Part shown: one piece after another, positions 26,011 to 38,153 of the stretch
How the letters are laid out: each line of letters starts with the position of its first letter
Numbering within the stretch: the first letter of the stretch is position 1
Source of the DNA: Ephemerocybe angulata
Lineage: Eukaryota; Basidiomycota; Agaricomycetes; Agaricales; Psathyrellaceae
Direction of reading: 5' to 3'
NCBI GenBank assembly: GCA_013368325.1
Contig: JAACJK010000117.1
Span: 248,001-312,000 of the forward strand
Length of the DNA: 64,000 nt
Translations under genes and position numbers: made by a program
The notes under the pieces: generated by a model
Database searches by the model: none
Seen by the model: the letters and a program-made list of their open reading frames with translations, nothing else
What the model was told of the DNA's origin: nothing

Positions 26011-27203
26011 TTAGCGCAGAACATCATCTAGGCGGTACACGAACCTATTGCTGGATGCATGCATGAACTTGTATCCAAGAATACCCTCGATGAATGCCAG
26101 GACAATGGTGGGGTTGATTGGTCCCGTCCTTCCGTATGACACCCTTGGCTCAATCCGCAGCAAGTCGTTAACGCCGACGGCAAAGTCTGATTCAACGAGA
26201 TCGACCGCAAAGATGTTACGCTGCCGATGAGTCCAAAGAGACCGAATTAGCAATGAGCATCAACTGAGACACGGACGCTCTGCAATGTGCAAGGTACTCA
26301 CCCGTTGACCGTCATTTTTATTAATTTTACCCCACTTGTTCAGATATTGCGCCAATACCTCAAGCGACTTTTGGTGGCTGCACTGAACGAGCAACGGGTT
26401 ACCGGTTTCTATAATGAGGATATACGGAGTCGTCGCTTGAAGGAGGTCGCTTGGTCGGGTGAGAGAGGTGATAGCAGGTAGAGTTCTCGGCGGGCTGAGG
26501 TCATTTCCTGGCTTCGATCCGCGAGCGGCGGAAAGGGGAACAGATCCAGCCGAAAGTCTGGGTTCTCCGCCGACATCTGCCCACCCTTCTTCATCTAGTT
26601 CCTTCCCATCCGAGTTTGCGGGAATAAAGAGTTGTCCTAACTCTTGCTCAAGGTAAGAGGCAATTGAGGACGACGATACTGGGCCGTGTGGGATAAATAG
26701 GTGGAAAGAGTTGGAAGCGTCGCTCCATACGGTTCGGGGAACGCTAACACTCGGGGAGGATTGAACCTATAAAATTGTGAATTTCTTGTCAGGCATGCCG
26801 TCGCAAAAGGCTTACCTGAATCTCGAGAGTGATCTCGGCGCCTGTTGACGTTTTCGAAAGTACGGAAAGCAGAGTCTCCGTCCACTCGGCAAAGGCATCG
26901 TTTTCGAGCCTCCAGTTCAGCTGTTCGTACCATGCCGTTGTATACGCAACTATTCCAGGGACAAATGTCTCCGGGTCGGAGAAGTCTTTCTTCAGGTTTC
27001 CCCACAAAGTAGGCCATTTGACTTGAGGCACGATCTTGTGGCCCAGAGTTTCAGCAAGACTCGCGACTGATTGCTGTAGAGGAGACTGGACGTTGTTCCA
27101 TAAGTCTCGAATATCGACTCTGATTTTCAATGGCCTAGCCGGAATATAATTGGTCAGTAGTAAAATCTATCCTGTAGAGCCAAACGTACAGTTCACTGGT
27201 CAT
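26011..27203 (-). CDS. Conserved-looking protein of unknown function
   Basis: I do not recognise the family. Four exons (27203-27190, 27134-26816, 26766-26302, 26220-26011) give 335 aa with all phases closing and good GT-AG sites. It starts MTSELPLKIRVDIRDLWNNV after a 14-nt first exon. Visible features: an acidic/aromatic middle (WEQ-like segments around TAWYEQLNWRLENDAFAEW), a strand-rich part (SFHLFIPHGPV, YILIIETGNPLLVQC), a low-complexity serine/proline linker, and a C-terminal FAVDLVESDFAVGVNDLL ... INPTIVLAFIEGILGYKF. No signal peptide or clear membrane segment. The open frame across the third exon for 155 codons supports a real gene. Confidence 0.6.
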
Positions 27204-27303
27204 TTTCCTGGGCGCGGATTTGCGATGATTGGTTGTCTATGCAAACTGCAACGCTTTAAAGGCAGGTGCCTGAGCTCCAATCCGACTCTCCGAGTGCGAA
27301 GTA

Positions 27304-27864
27304 TCAGATTCCGAAGCCCACGATCTGTCGTGCGACACGATAAGTATCGTCGACGGAGTAAAGTGCACAGTCTCGAGCTCCACTTCTGACTGGCGTGAGC
27401 TCAGTGCCATGCCAGCCAAGCAGTTTCCGTGATGTGATATTCTCAAAGCTATGGTTTGCGGCTCAAATTCAAAGATCATTACCTCTTGCGTTACTACACC
27501 TGTGACGCCATGAGAGATATGTTTGCTGCAAATGGTATACACCTGCCGGAGACTGAGCCCCAAATCAGGCATACGAGCGCTTAATGAGCGATGATTGGCA
27601 GTGGGCGCTCACGATATCGATACCTGGCAGACCAAGAGCCCGAGGCATGCCCGAGCCTGTTATCGAGCTAAATAAAAATCCATAGCAGGCATTCACTCTG
27701 GGTTTGCAAACGGCGGGTAAACTTGGCTGGTACGATAGGCCTGGGCCATAGTCTGCGACTTGCGAACCCAGAGAGTGAATAAGCAACAAAGCTGTGACAA
27801 CGTGGCTGGAACTGACCTTCAGTACTTCAGTCCCCGAGCGAATTTTCTTCGCACCGAACGCCAT
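27304..27864 (-). CDS. Putative small multi-exon gene, unknown
   Basis: A tentative chain of short exons starting at the ATG at 27864 (MAFGAKKIRSGTEVLK) and reading on through QVYPPFANPELGHASGSW, SARYRYRVYHLQQTYLSW and GWHGTELTPVRSGARD to a stop at 27304. The introns have plausible GT-AG ends and lengths near 50 nt, but each exon is too short to be decisive and no family is recognised. It lies upstream of, and in the same direction as, the 335-aa gene. Confidence 0.3.
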
Positions 27865-28333
27865 CTCAGGCCTTCAAGGCGAGTCAGACCGACTCACCCT
27901 GACCAACCGACCCCATTGTCGTCGGCGCATAGCTTTCGTGGGCCAGATTAAAGGCCGCCTTCTATGTGGCAGATGAAGCGAACGTGGGCCAATCCTCCAC
28001 TAATAGCGCGTTTTCATGGGAGCCGTGTTACCGGCTCGACAATGCGCCAGTAGAATGTATACTTGAGTACGGATCTCGAGTGAAGGGGTGCTCCATAGCT
28101 GTCAGGCGTCGCTAACACCGCAGCTTCTTGAATGTCGTCCGTTCTCAAGTCCACGCTCTCGAAGCGCACATAGACCAGTATCTGTTTAGTGGAAGGCCCT
28201 GGGCCGTCAGTGAGATTTAATATAAATAGTCTGAACAAATTCACCGTTTTTCAACAAGCAAATCACCTCCACATTCCTCACGAAAAGCCAGCCCTCGCAC
28301 TCAGCTCCCCACTTTTGACCCCACCCTTCAAAC
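27865..28333. other. Divergent intergenic spacer
   Basis: Between the putative - strand gene and the + strand gene at 28334. No gene is supported. A TATAAATA-like run lies at about 28220. Confidence 0.4.
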
Positions 28334-29528
28334 ATGGCCAAGAAAAACGTCTTCACTCCCAAGCCCCGCGTCGAGAAGCTCCCTCTCGCCGTTCGCAAAG
28401 ACAGTAAGCGCAGAACCCGGCGGCTCTAAGAGAGTGTGCTAATCGTTCAACAGTTCGCGATAACTACGATTCCAAGAAGGAAGAGTTGGAGGCCAAGGCG
28501 ACTGAACTCCTCGGGACCAAGTTCACGATCAACTTTGACCCACCGGAGGTTTGGGCGTATGCCACCGATTCGACCAGCTCGGCGGGCTCCATCTTTGCTG
28601 GGCAAGTATTGTCACACAAGAATTGCAGGCTGGAGGACGCTAACCCTTGGCCCACTCCAGTTACGCAGAAGGTTTTGTCTCTGGCTTGAAAAGCTACCTC
28701 GAGTATTACGAGGATCTTGGAAAGGACTACTTCAACAAAGCGGTTACGCAGTCAGAGGTGACCCTCAACGTCAATCCTCTCGGGGACGAGGTATGTCCAG
28801 GAACCTAATGGAAGACAAGTCATCTGATTCATCTTCTTAAAAGGGCGAAACCATTACCGCTGATATCAAGGATGGCGTCTTCCGCATTTTGTTCAGGCAC
28901 GACAAGTTGGGGTATAACCAAAGCTGGCTGGACCAGAGCTACTTTTCCAAAGCAGTCGATGCTGTGACCACAGAGACCTTTTCCTTGAAGGCCAAGTCGT
29001 CCATCGAGAAGGAATGGGAGGAGAACTTTGAAGACCTTACCAAGGAAATCGGCGAGATCTTGGCCATTCCCGATGTGGTTCTGGAGCCCAACTTCGAGGA
29101 GGTCTATGCCGCCTTGAAGGCTGGGAGGAAGGACAACGATTGGGAAGCGTCGTTCGGCAAGGCTATTCTTGCGTACTTCCAGTGAGCCTTCCTCCATATA
29201 CATAGGTGCTGAGATGGGCCCTGATTGCCGGTTCAAGGGATGGATTGAAGTACAACCTTACTTCTGCTGGCTTCAAGGACGACGAGATGCTCCAGGAGGG
29301 CTTCGCAGAGCTGGTCACGTCCAAGACCATTAAGCTTCGCATCGTCAAGGAGCTCAAGACCGGGTACAGAAACGAGGCTTTCCTTGAGGATGGTGTCCTC
29401 TATCTCCAGGTAGGTTCATTTGAATTTTCTGCATTGCAGTATTAACTAACGCTTTTAAATAGTTGAAAGCTGACCATTGGTACTACAACGTCTCGGATAT
29501 GGGCGACAACGTCATCAAGCTGTTTTAG
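28334..29528 (+). CDS. Conserved basidiomycete-type protein, unknown function
   Basis: Family resemblance to uncharacterised fungal proteins only. Exons by my reading: 28334-28403, 28454-28601, 28661-28790, 28844 to about 29181, 29214-29409, 29463-29528, giving about 315 aa. The start is MAKKNVFTPKPRVEKLPLAV; later VRDNYDSKKEELEAK is not used as a start. The protein is acidic with alternating helices and strands (TINFDPPEVWAYA, FVSGLKSYLEYYEDLGKDYF, FSLKAKSSIEKEWEENFEDL). The second intron has a GC donor (GG|GCAAGT). The fourth intron is uncertain: either a 32-nt intron or a 41-nt one, both needing a weak GAG acceptor at 29213. No signal peptide is seen. Confidence 0.7.
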
Positions 29529-30119
29529 GCGCTTCTGCCTCTTCAAGCAGACTCCAAGCGTGGCAGGTTGAGCGAGGTCCCATAGAATTAAGATCCCAGA
29601 GCCGTCTGTATTCGTGTAGCTCAATCCTTCACCAACGCTTCCGTAGGTTATTTATGCTGGTCATTCATTTCAGAGGAGCTGTATGGTTGGCTTTAGAGAT
29701 TTCCGCCCGGGGTAGAGATGATAGCAAAGACAGCTCCGTCACGGTGTTGAAAGTGAGTTCCAGAAAGAAGGCGTAAGAACTTGAAAACGCAAGGACTTGG
29801 CGCAGCCCCACTGAGCGCTCAACCGATTAGTCAGAGACATTCGAAACACACACGACCAAACTCGATAACTGATCAGACAGTCAGACTTGATGAGGTCTTC
29901 ACAAGGTTCTTCAAGCCCGAGGCTTACCTGACGAAGCCTCCCGGACATTCGCAACCCCTCTGCTCACACTGCGCCTCTGATAATTTAAGAAATATCATTC
30001 TACACTAGCTATAATACACTATGTCGCAATTACAAAGAATACACAACCCTGAATAGTGAGGAGAGGGGGTATACGACGCTTAGGCGTCGAAATGCAAGGT
30101 AACTCGTGAAGCATGCAGT
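29529..30119. other. Convergent intergenic spacer
   Basis: Between two converging genes. Presumably holds both 3' untranslated regions; no other feature seen. Confidence 0.5.
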
Positions 30120-33004
30120 CTATCCACAGTACTCCAATCCAGGGCATCCAATAGCAGTGCCGTAAACTGTGAAGGAAATCCTTTAGCATCACTTTCTTCG
30201 GTTTGAGGCAAAAGGAAATATATTTACTTTGGCCGTCAACCTTGGCGATGGCAAGGATAGCCTGGAGCACACCACCGAGACCCTCACCGGCCAGGAGACC
30301 AGCTGAGATAGCGAACATGTACATGTCGAAGGACTTGGGGTTCTTCTTGAGCCAGATGGCGTTGAAGACGGATCCGAAGCCCATGGCAATGGAGTACCAG
30401 ACCTGGGGGACGACGAAGGCGAGACCGATGGCGTTCTGGAAGAGGGAGGCAACATTAGTTTAGAAGGATCAAAAATGTGTTCAATCAGTAGAACGTACCC
30501 AGTTGGGAACGTAGCCCCAGTACTTCTTGGGGACGAGGAAGTGCTTGATGAGGACGGTGATGACGCTGGCAATACCGAGTCCAATGGCGGTGTATCCAGA
30601 CGATGGGGGGATGGGGAGCTTGGGTGCAGTGACGGCGGTGGCGACAGCGACCCAGGCGGCGACGGACGGAGCACCGTAGGTACAGATGCCATCGTACTCA
30701 TCGGGGTAGCTAGAAGGGACGTGGTCAGCGTCTGTGTCGACGATTTGAAAGTCGAGCAACTCACATAATGCAAGGGCTGGCCTTGGTGAACAGGATGAAG
30801 AGACCGCAAGACAAGAAGACAGCGACAACAGCTCCGGCGCACTGAGCGATGAACTGAGCCCTGGGCTTCGAGCCAAGGAGGTAACCAGTCTTCAAGTCAC
30901 CCGTCATGTCGGACGACTGAGCAGCGGAACCAGCGGCGATAACACCAGCAGCCAAGTTGAGCGTCTGCGCGGCCTTGATCTCCATTCCAACACCCTTGGA
31001 CACACCACCGAAAACGAGCTGGGATGCCTTGGCGACGGTAGAGACGGGGTTGACGTCGGTGTGTCCGGAAGACTGCACGGCGATGAAGGAGAAGATGAAG
31101 CCGAGGACGAGCGCGAGAATCGAGGTGCCGACGTTCATGTGGAAGAGCTTGGAGAGGATAGCGCAGCAGGCGACGGTACTGACGAGGAGACCGCCGATCC
31201 ACCACGTGTGGGGCACACGGTCCTCGAGAGGAGTCCTGTCTTCATCATCGTCCTGGAGGGTACGGGTGAACCAGCCGCGTGGGTCGAAGTCGGATTTCCT
31301 GAGGGTCAAGCTACCGAACGAGGGGATCAAGCTGATGAAGATGTCGGCGAAAGAGTAGACAAGCATGATGAAGACACCGGGCCAGAGGAGCCAGTAGCGA
31401 GGGGAGGGGCCGGTGATGTACTGTTCAGGGTCCTTGTAAACCATGGCCATGACGGACGCCCATCCTGGGAACTCCTCTGGGTCAATGGGCTTCAAGACAG
31501 CCTTGCCAGTCTTGACGATTGAGGGAGCGATGATACCCCAGGCAAGCACAGAGCCACCAACTAAACAGGAAACATGTCAATGATAGGAGCAGCGCGTCGC
31601 AGGAGTACAACTTACGGAAACTCCAACTAGCGTTGAGACCGCTAAGCATTCCAGCACCGAAGAAGGCAGGGGTGACTATGAAGTAACTGTCAGCACGCCG
31701 TCAAAAGTAACGTTGTCCATACAACTTACACTCGAGGACCCAGTTGTAGTTCTCCAGCGCGATGGCGCCAGTGAAACCAAGTCGGTAGAGCGTCCAACCA
31801 ATATGCCAGTCGTAGATCTATGAGAGCGCGAGAGAAGGTAAGAAAGGGATTTGTAGAGAAAGCGACGAAATCCAACTCACGATACCAGGAGCATAACCAG
31901 TCATGATTTTGAAGCAGAAGGTCGCGGCAAACGAGTACACAAGGGCCATAGCCTTCTTGTGAGCGACGACGGCACCATGACGGCCACGATGAAGTTGCCT
32001 GATGGTGTAGGCCTGCAAGGTGGATGAGCTATCCGCTCAGCACATAAAGCACTCAAAAACTTACAGTAGCAGCGGGGGTCGGGAAGGTGAGCTTCTGGTT
32101 GATGATGTAGTACCGACGAAGAGGGATGACGAAGAAGACACCGAAGAAAGCAGCACAGAAGGTCAATCCAATAAGTCGTCCAATGTCGTCAGCCGGGTTC
32201 CGCGAGAGCAAGTTCATGTTGTACATAGCCGGGACGGCGCTGACAAAGAGAATACCTAGACCTCCAGCGGCTATTCTTTGGGATTAGTACGCATCATTGG
32301 AATCACATGCGAGTTCGACTGACCAGTTGCGGCACTAAAATAGGCAGACATCAGATCAAAGCCAACGAAGTTCAGGAAAGCCGCGAAACTTACGTTTGGA
32401 CAGTGCAGTTCTCTTTGGGGCCGAAAGGACCTCCACCCAGAACTTTGCCAACGATACCTGATTCAGGAATGATCTTTGACAGAGGCTTCAAGATGGCGAA
32501 ACCGAAGATGGCCTAGGAAAATGCGAATGGAACAGTCTATCAGCGCTCCATAACAGGATGGTTGTAGTCCGTGACCACACGTACACCAAACAATTGAGGA
32601 CCGAAAGTGAAGCCAGTCTTGAGACCGAGGTAGATGTTCGAGGCACCTACAACCGCACCAAGACCGCATCCAACTACCACAGCGCTGGGATGGACGTCAG
32701 AAATTGTTGTTGGGCAACCGAACACGAACACGAAGAACGTACCGAACGGTAAGCTGGTGGGTCTCTTCGGGGGCATGGGGGTCTATGGGGAAGGGCTTCG
32801 AGCTGAGGTGGCGTCAGTCACTCCATCTTCCTTGACGAAATGGGCCCTGGGGAGAACTCACACATCATTTCCCTCGTACGCCTCATCCTCATACTCCTCT
32901 TCGGGCTGTTCTTCGACAGAAGTATCATGGGCATGAACCTTCTTCTCGTCGATATCGCTGGACCCGGAGGTCTTCTCGCGCTCCAGGGTGGGTTGGGCAC
33001 TCAT
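30120..33004 (-). CDS. OPT-superfamily transporter (oligopeptide / metal-chelate type)
   Basis: Integral membrane carrier of the OPT superfamily, whose members import small peptides, glutathione or metal chelates with protons. The start at 33004 gives MSAQPTLEREKTSGSSDIDE and a long acidic cytosolic tail; the frame then runs through many short introns to a stop at 30120 (CPGLEYCG). Family features: VVVGCGLGAVVGASNIYLGL, TGFTFGPQLFG, FCAAFFGVFFVIPLRRYYII followed by LTFPTPAAT, the WGIIAPSIVKTGKA segment, SSGHTDVNPVSTVAKASQLV, QSSDMTGDLKTGYLLGSKPR and SAGLLAGEGLGGVLQA. More than a dozen hydrophobic segments are visible. I checked that the exon joins I followed stay in frame. The substrate is not evident. 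Confidence 0.88.
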
Positions 33005-35214
33005 AGTGGAAGGCGCCTGAGTGAGTAACTAGGCTAGCGCTGGAAGCTCTTGTCGCTGCGGCGAGGACAAGGAGAGGCCCAAGGGCAACAGGTGAGTGGA
33101 CCTGGGGGATGGAGCAGCAAGGTGCGTTCGAAATACCCAGACGAGATGTGGGCCTTTAAGAATGAATATGAGATAGATCCTTCATCAAGTCCTGAAAGAA
33201 GCGCGATAGCCGGAGTCAGTTGAGTGATAGAAGATCCATATGGCTTCCCATACGATTGGGATGGTGTGCTCCCATGGTTAGCATGGATGCACAGGTATAT
33301 TGGTGAGCACACGATTGATATTGCTTGTTTGAAGTACTTCCACGCGGAGAGACTGTATCAAATGTCGAATGTTCCACATGGCTCCAGATAAGTGAGGAGA
33401 CAGGAGGAGACTCGGGGCCTCGTCTAGCCTCGAGTAGGAAAGCCAGGTTGATCGGTATGGAAGGCAGTTGGAGTACTTGGAGACGCAAACTATGCTTGAA
33501 GCTTCGTAGAGCGCTGACAGTCTCTAAGAGGATGAGAAGTAGAAGTGTCGGCGGGAGATCCAGAGAAGATGTCCGAAAGCGTGGGATACCGACCGAGTGA
33601 GCCCGTTACGGGATACTCGGAAATGAGGCGACGCGGAAGTATGCGTTCCAGTGTCCACAAGTATTGCAAGCCGTTGCCGAGTTCGTTCAAGCAATGGCGA
33701 GCTTGATGCAGATGGGCCCCATTTTGTTGCCCTGAAAACCACATGGTCGTATTATTCGAGATCCTCGTGCTCCAAGATGGGCTCCCCTCTGCTTAGGAAG
33801 TGCTATGCCGGGGAATGAAGGTTGACGTTGTCCCCGGGGAGATGGGGCTTCGTCGGCGACTTCGAGAGCAAACTTGTTCTGTAGCATGTGCTTCTTCACG
33901 GCACGGTATCATGGAAGATGGATACCAGTCGCCATTACCGCTCTACAGCCTCCAGCACTCAAACCCTTGCAAGGCGACTGCTCGTCGCATACGTCAAGTC
34001 GGAACTCCAGCCAACCAAAGAATTGGGATGTCATTTCGACAACGGTATGTCAAAGCACCGCTAGTCCTGGTTCTGAGGCACAAGCGCGGCCTCTAAAACT
34101 GGTTGTGGACCAGAGTAGGCACTGGGAGGCATGTGAGATCGCCGAAGAAGCTTCATATGGGCATCCAGATTAGCGGATCAGGAGCAGAAGGCACGTCCGA
34201 AAGCACTCACTTCAGCCTCCTTCAGCCCACTTCCATGCCATCGACCATTGGACCCGCGCAAAGACCTAGCCAGCAAACCATAAGCAGGTGAGGATTGGAA
34301 CATATGCAACATACCGTCTCGTTGTGGTCAGACGGAGAAATTATACGCGCCAAGCTGGAACACCCTGGTGGGCCTGACCATATGGATATCACCCCAACGC
34401 GCTCCTTCGCCCACCTTAAATATACAGCTTATACAGCCGGCCTCCTCTCCACGCGTATCTTGATAGCTACGCGATCGACCAGGTGCTCGGGGGTGTTGGG
34501 CAAGGCAGGCCGCCATGGGCCCTGCGTCATCCGAGTATGAATCGTTGTCTTGTTTAACAGTTCAAGCGCGACGAGAAGACACTGCGAGCAAGATTGGGTG
34601 CCTTTTTGGATGAAGGAATCGGATGAACATTGAAGATGAAGGGAAAGAAACAAGGAGCTCCTGACTGCTCCTTGGTTCAATCGGAGTTGGCCTGAGTTGG
34701 CCTCCGCCGGGCTTGACGGTGAGGCACAATCAAATCACCGTCGGCTTCGGCCGAACATCCGATGCCGCACCCAGCCTGAGAGCAGGGGAGTAGCCAAGGA
34801 GTAGCAGCCACCTTGCAGCCACCACACTCCACCACATTTGCTTTACTTGCATATATGTAGTGTCTGCCGGTACTATACAATCCAATACCGTGCCTTGACC
34901 GAAAGTTTCTCATATCGGGTCTAGTGTGTACAATAGAAGAGCATGCTCTGTGCCTGATCTTCGACATGTCTTCGTGAGCAACACGGGGAGGCGAAGAACG
35001 AAGAACGGTTCTCGTTATCTCGCCTCGACTCGCTGTTTATTGAATTTATTGAAGCACATGCTCTTGAAGCCCTTCGCCCTAATTTCGCTTGCTTCTTCTA
35101 CACAACTAAGTCCCCCGAGACCACATTATCAAAACCTATGCGATTTCAAGACACACATTGAGGGTATCATGTTCCAACACTTATTCCATCGACGTCCCAA
35201 CAAGCGCTTAGCGC
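33005..35214. other. Intergenic, no gene recognised
   Basis: A 2.2-kb stretch with only short frames. The first few hundred bases are presumably the OPT promoter and leader. Confidence 0.4.
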
Positions 35215-36633
35215 TTATGTACCGGCCATACCGACGACACCCGTCCGATCCCTAATCAACGCGATTTCATGAGCCGTAAGGCCCACCTTGCTCGCGCGCA
35301 GGAAGTCTTCGAACGCCGCATGCACATCCGATTCTGTCTGGAACTGCGACCTAGAGCACAGATGAACCGTCAAGATCAGCTACAGACACAAAGGATGCGT
35401 AGAAGGGAGGCGAGAAGACGTACTGCAGGAATTTCAGCAAGCCTTCCCAGAACTCGGGCTTGGCAATGGTATCATGGTAAGTGCTGGTGAGGGTCATTTC
35501 ATCACGGAGAACGGGGCTGAGTGGCACAGAGGCCGTGTTATCGAGGTCCAGGAGGATCTCCTTTGGTTTCTCCCCAGGGCTGTGGTTTTCATTGGACGGT
35601 GAGGGACTGAGGACCACCGAAGGGATCCTTTGATGCCTCCTGCCTCCCGAAGGCTTTACGTCAGGGTCCAAGGAGCCCCCAGTGGATGCGAATGGATTGG
35701 GGGAAGCCATGGAGGAGTCGGATGTGGCACGAACAGGCTGGGGTGTAACGAGGGGTACGTCGGCGGTCTGTTTAACTGGGGGTGGGGCCTTGAACATAAG
35801 GTTGACAGTGTCTCCTTCCTTGATGTTGTACTCCTTCAAGAGCTTCTGGTCTGCAAGGGCCTTGCCTTTGAGGAGGAGGCGTTGGTTCTCTGCGGTGGGT
35901 ACGTCGTTGGGGTGGAGAGTGTGTAGTTCCTCCTTGATGGAGAGAATGGTGTCGGTGAGGGAGATGGGGTGCGAGTATGTCAGGGCGGGCTTGAGCGACT
36001 TAAATGTCAGTGCGATGACGGCTGTGGCAGGGTTTAATTCATGTTGTTCGGGATAGGGTCCAGGGGCGTGGTTTGGGATTATTGGGGGTGTGGAAGCATC
36101 GTGTTGTGGACGATGGGTTTGTCCATCGGGTTATGGGCCGGTGCCATGCAACATATGACAGACAATCAAGTGGCATGGTGAATGGGTGATCAGACGTTTG
36201 GAAAAGATGATGGTGATTCAATTAGGCGCTCATTCAAAGAAACATAGAATGGGACTTTGACGCACCTGAGTCTGCCGCCGCGCCGGATTCGATAGCTTTA
36301 ACTTGAGGAACAGGCGGTACCTCGACCTAATTAAATGTAATGGTTAGTCCCAGTGTCTGCATAAGAGGCTATCCATAAGGTCGTGCCAATGAAACAGAAT
36401 GTTACGCGCCACACCCTGTAAAGGCGACTCGACGCACAACATTCTGCCACAGAGCAGCTACACAGCTACAAGAAGGATGATTATCCAGGAAGTGGGCTTA
36501 CTGGAAGAATAGGAACTCTTTTCAACGAGTTCTGTGGTGATTGCTGATAATCGTCGGCATAAGTCACAGGTTGCCTCGCCAGGGTATTTAGGTAAGTCTT
36601 CGCGAAAGCGAGCTCTGCTTGAGTATCCGCCAT
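35215..36633 (-). CDS. GET5: Get5/Mdy2-like protein, ubiquitin-like domain
   Basis: Get5 pairs with Get4 and the Sgt2 chaperone to hand tail-anchored membrane proteins to Get3 for ER insertion. Four exons (36633-36502, 36326-36266, 36021-35424, 35350-35215) give 308 aa. Layout: an N-terminal Get4-binding-like helix (AELAFAKTYLNTLARQPVTY, YADDY), a ubiquitin-like domain from about residue 65 (VIALTFKSLKPALTYSHPIS ... NQRLLLKGKALADQKLLKEY, KEGDTVNLMFK), a proline/serine linker, and a C-terminal helical dimerisation segment (FWEGLLKFLQ, HAAFEDFLRASKVGLTAHEI, GVVGMAGT at the stop). All phases close. It is transcribed away from NDUFS5 across a 387-bp spacer rich in bZIP- and E-box-like sites. Confidence 0.82.
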
Positions 36634-37020
36634 AGGTTTCCAAGAGTTCTGAGCTGGTTAGCAGCTGATCGTTTCTCAGATACGTTCGTTCCTTCGGTAT
36701 TCCGAGTTCAGATGAGAAGATTACAGATTTGAGGGGCAGCTGTGGTGATCCTGAGGGAATTTCGCGTATTCAGGCTTCCAAGGGTCTTCTTATTCTGTTG
36801 GTACGCAGATTCGAGGTGAGAGAGCTTTACAGCAGTAAGTTCTCGAAATCCAGAAACCACAGCCCCCTGACGTCGGGAGGAGCGCGATCATCCGCGTGAC
36901 GGCCGTCACAGCATGTTACACGTGAGGCCCTAGCACATGACCTATGTCACAGCTTAGCGTGACAACGCTGCTCGTTGTGCGCTCCGGTCTGCGTTGTTCA
37001 CGACGACTTCGACATAAGCC
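36634..37020. promoter_or_regulatory. Divergent promoter GET5 / NDUFS5 with palindromic sites
   Basis: The 387 bp between opposing start codons hold several classical sites within 60 bp: TGACGTC (36868-36874), a perfect 14-bp palindrome GTGACGGCCGTCAC (36896-36909), an E-box CACGTG (36919-36924), and further GTCAC/GTGAC half-sites up to about 36965. These match bZIP and bHLH binding sequences in form; binding is inference. Confidence 0.5.
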
Positions 37021-37556
37021 ATGGTGAGCACCGACTCTCTCGAATATCTTCAAGCAAGGCTAACCTAGAATATAGTCTGGATTTGGCTTCTCCGGCGGTA
37101 TGTTCTCTTGGTCAGCTTCAGACGACCCGTTGGCCTGACGCAGCGGCGAACTTTCAGGATTGCCAAGGTGTTTTGCGTACTGGCAGGAGTTCCAGAAAGT
37201 GCGTGAAATGGGCTATTTGTAGACCGAACGTGCTATACTAATAAGCATGATACTCCAGTGTTACGCCAAGTCCGATAAACCATCAGAATGCACACCCCAA
37301 TCCAACGATTACACTGAGTGCCTGCACCACCCCCGAGAGGTCCGTCCATTCCTATTCATGCCAGGGTAGAAAGGCATCCACTTACGTTACAACCGTGAAG
37401 ATTGCCCGTGCCGCTGCCATTCAGGCGGAGCTGAACCGCAAGATCGAGAAGGCCGTGAAGGAACACCAGAAGGCGTCGGAATCCAAGGCGGACAGCGTGT
37501 CAATTGGCGTCGGCTTGATCAAGCGGGAAGGCTCAGAAGAATCCAGTTCGAAATAG
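37021..37556 (+). CDS. NDUFS5: Mitochondrial complex I subunit NDUFS5 (15 kDa)
   Basis: Accessory subunit of NADH:ubiquinone oxidoreductase, on the intermembrane-space side. Five exons (37021-37023, 37076-37097, 37158-37198, 37259-37339, 37401-37556) give 100 aa, the usual length. Exon 1 is the ATG alone. The mature N-terminus is MSGFGFSGGLPRCFAYWQEF. Two CX9C motifs are complete: C-FAYWQEFQK-C and C-TPQSNDYTE-C, the twin-CX9C signature of proteins oxidised by Mia40. The C-terminus is a charged helix (ARAAAIQAELNRKIEKAVKE). All introns are GT-AG. The short exons hide it from simple frame scans; the identification is strong. Confidence 0.9.
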
Positions 37557-38153
37557 ACTTCTTGCTGTGGTCCTCACTCAATACTCGACTATAGACATGC
37601 CCTGCCATTCCTTCTCGACGACGAGCACTGCTGAACCTTCTACCACGGGCCCAACCGGAAGCTTGAGCCAGTGCTTCGCAGCCCTCGTACTTATGCTGGC
37701 CAAGCAAGGTTTATGCTGGAATCCACCTGATGAGGCTTGGCTTCAAGCGGTAACCGGGCGCATCTTGGCCTTGTCCCTCTTCGGGTAATCGAGCACTTCT
37801 TAAATCTTTGAGTGTGAGCTGAACAGGGTCTCAATCTTATACTCGACTTCGTATTCTTCTCAAGCATGGCCCACCGGCCGATACTAACCTTCTGGCACCC
37901 TTTCCGGCTATCCAGTTGCCTTAAACTTTGCTTGCATCGCGGCGCTGCTACCGCTCCGCGCATTCCTAATTCCTAACCTCCAGACAGATCCAAACCCCGC
38001 TCTCAAGGGCTCACTCAAATTGCTCCTTCCAAATTAAACACCATGCAACACCCCGAACCCAACCCACGCATCCCGTACGCTCCGTCTCTTCTCCTCAGTG
38101 ACTTCACTCGTTCTTCCTAACCCGACAATCTTCGTTCGTAGAATCTCGAAAGA
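37557..38153. other. Intergenic spacer with probable 5' leader
   Basis: The right part is probably the promoter and leader of the secreted-protein gene. A possible 5' leader intron (donor near 38074, acceptor TTCGTAG just before 38142) would splice a short upstream frame whose stop overlaps the ATG at 38154. Confidence 0.35.
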
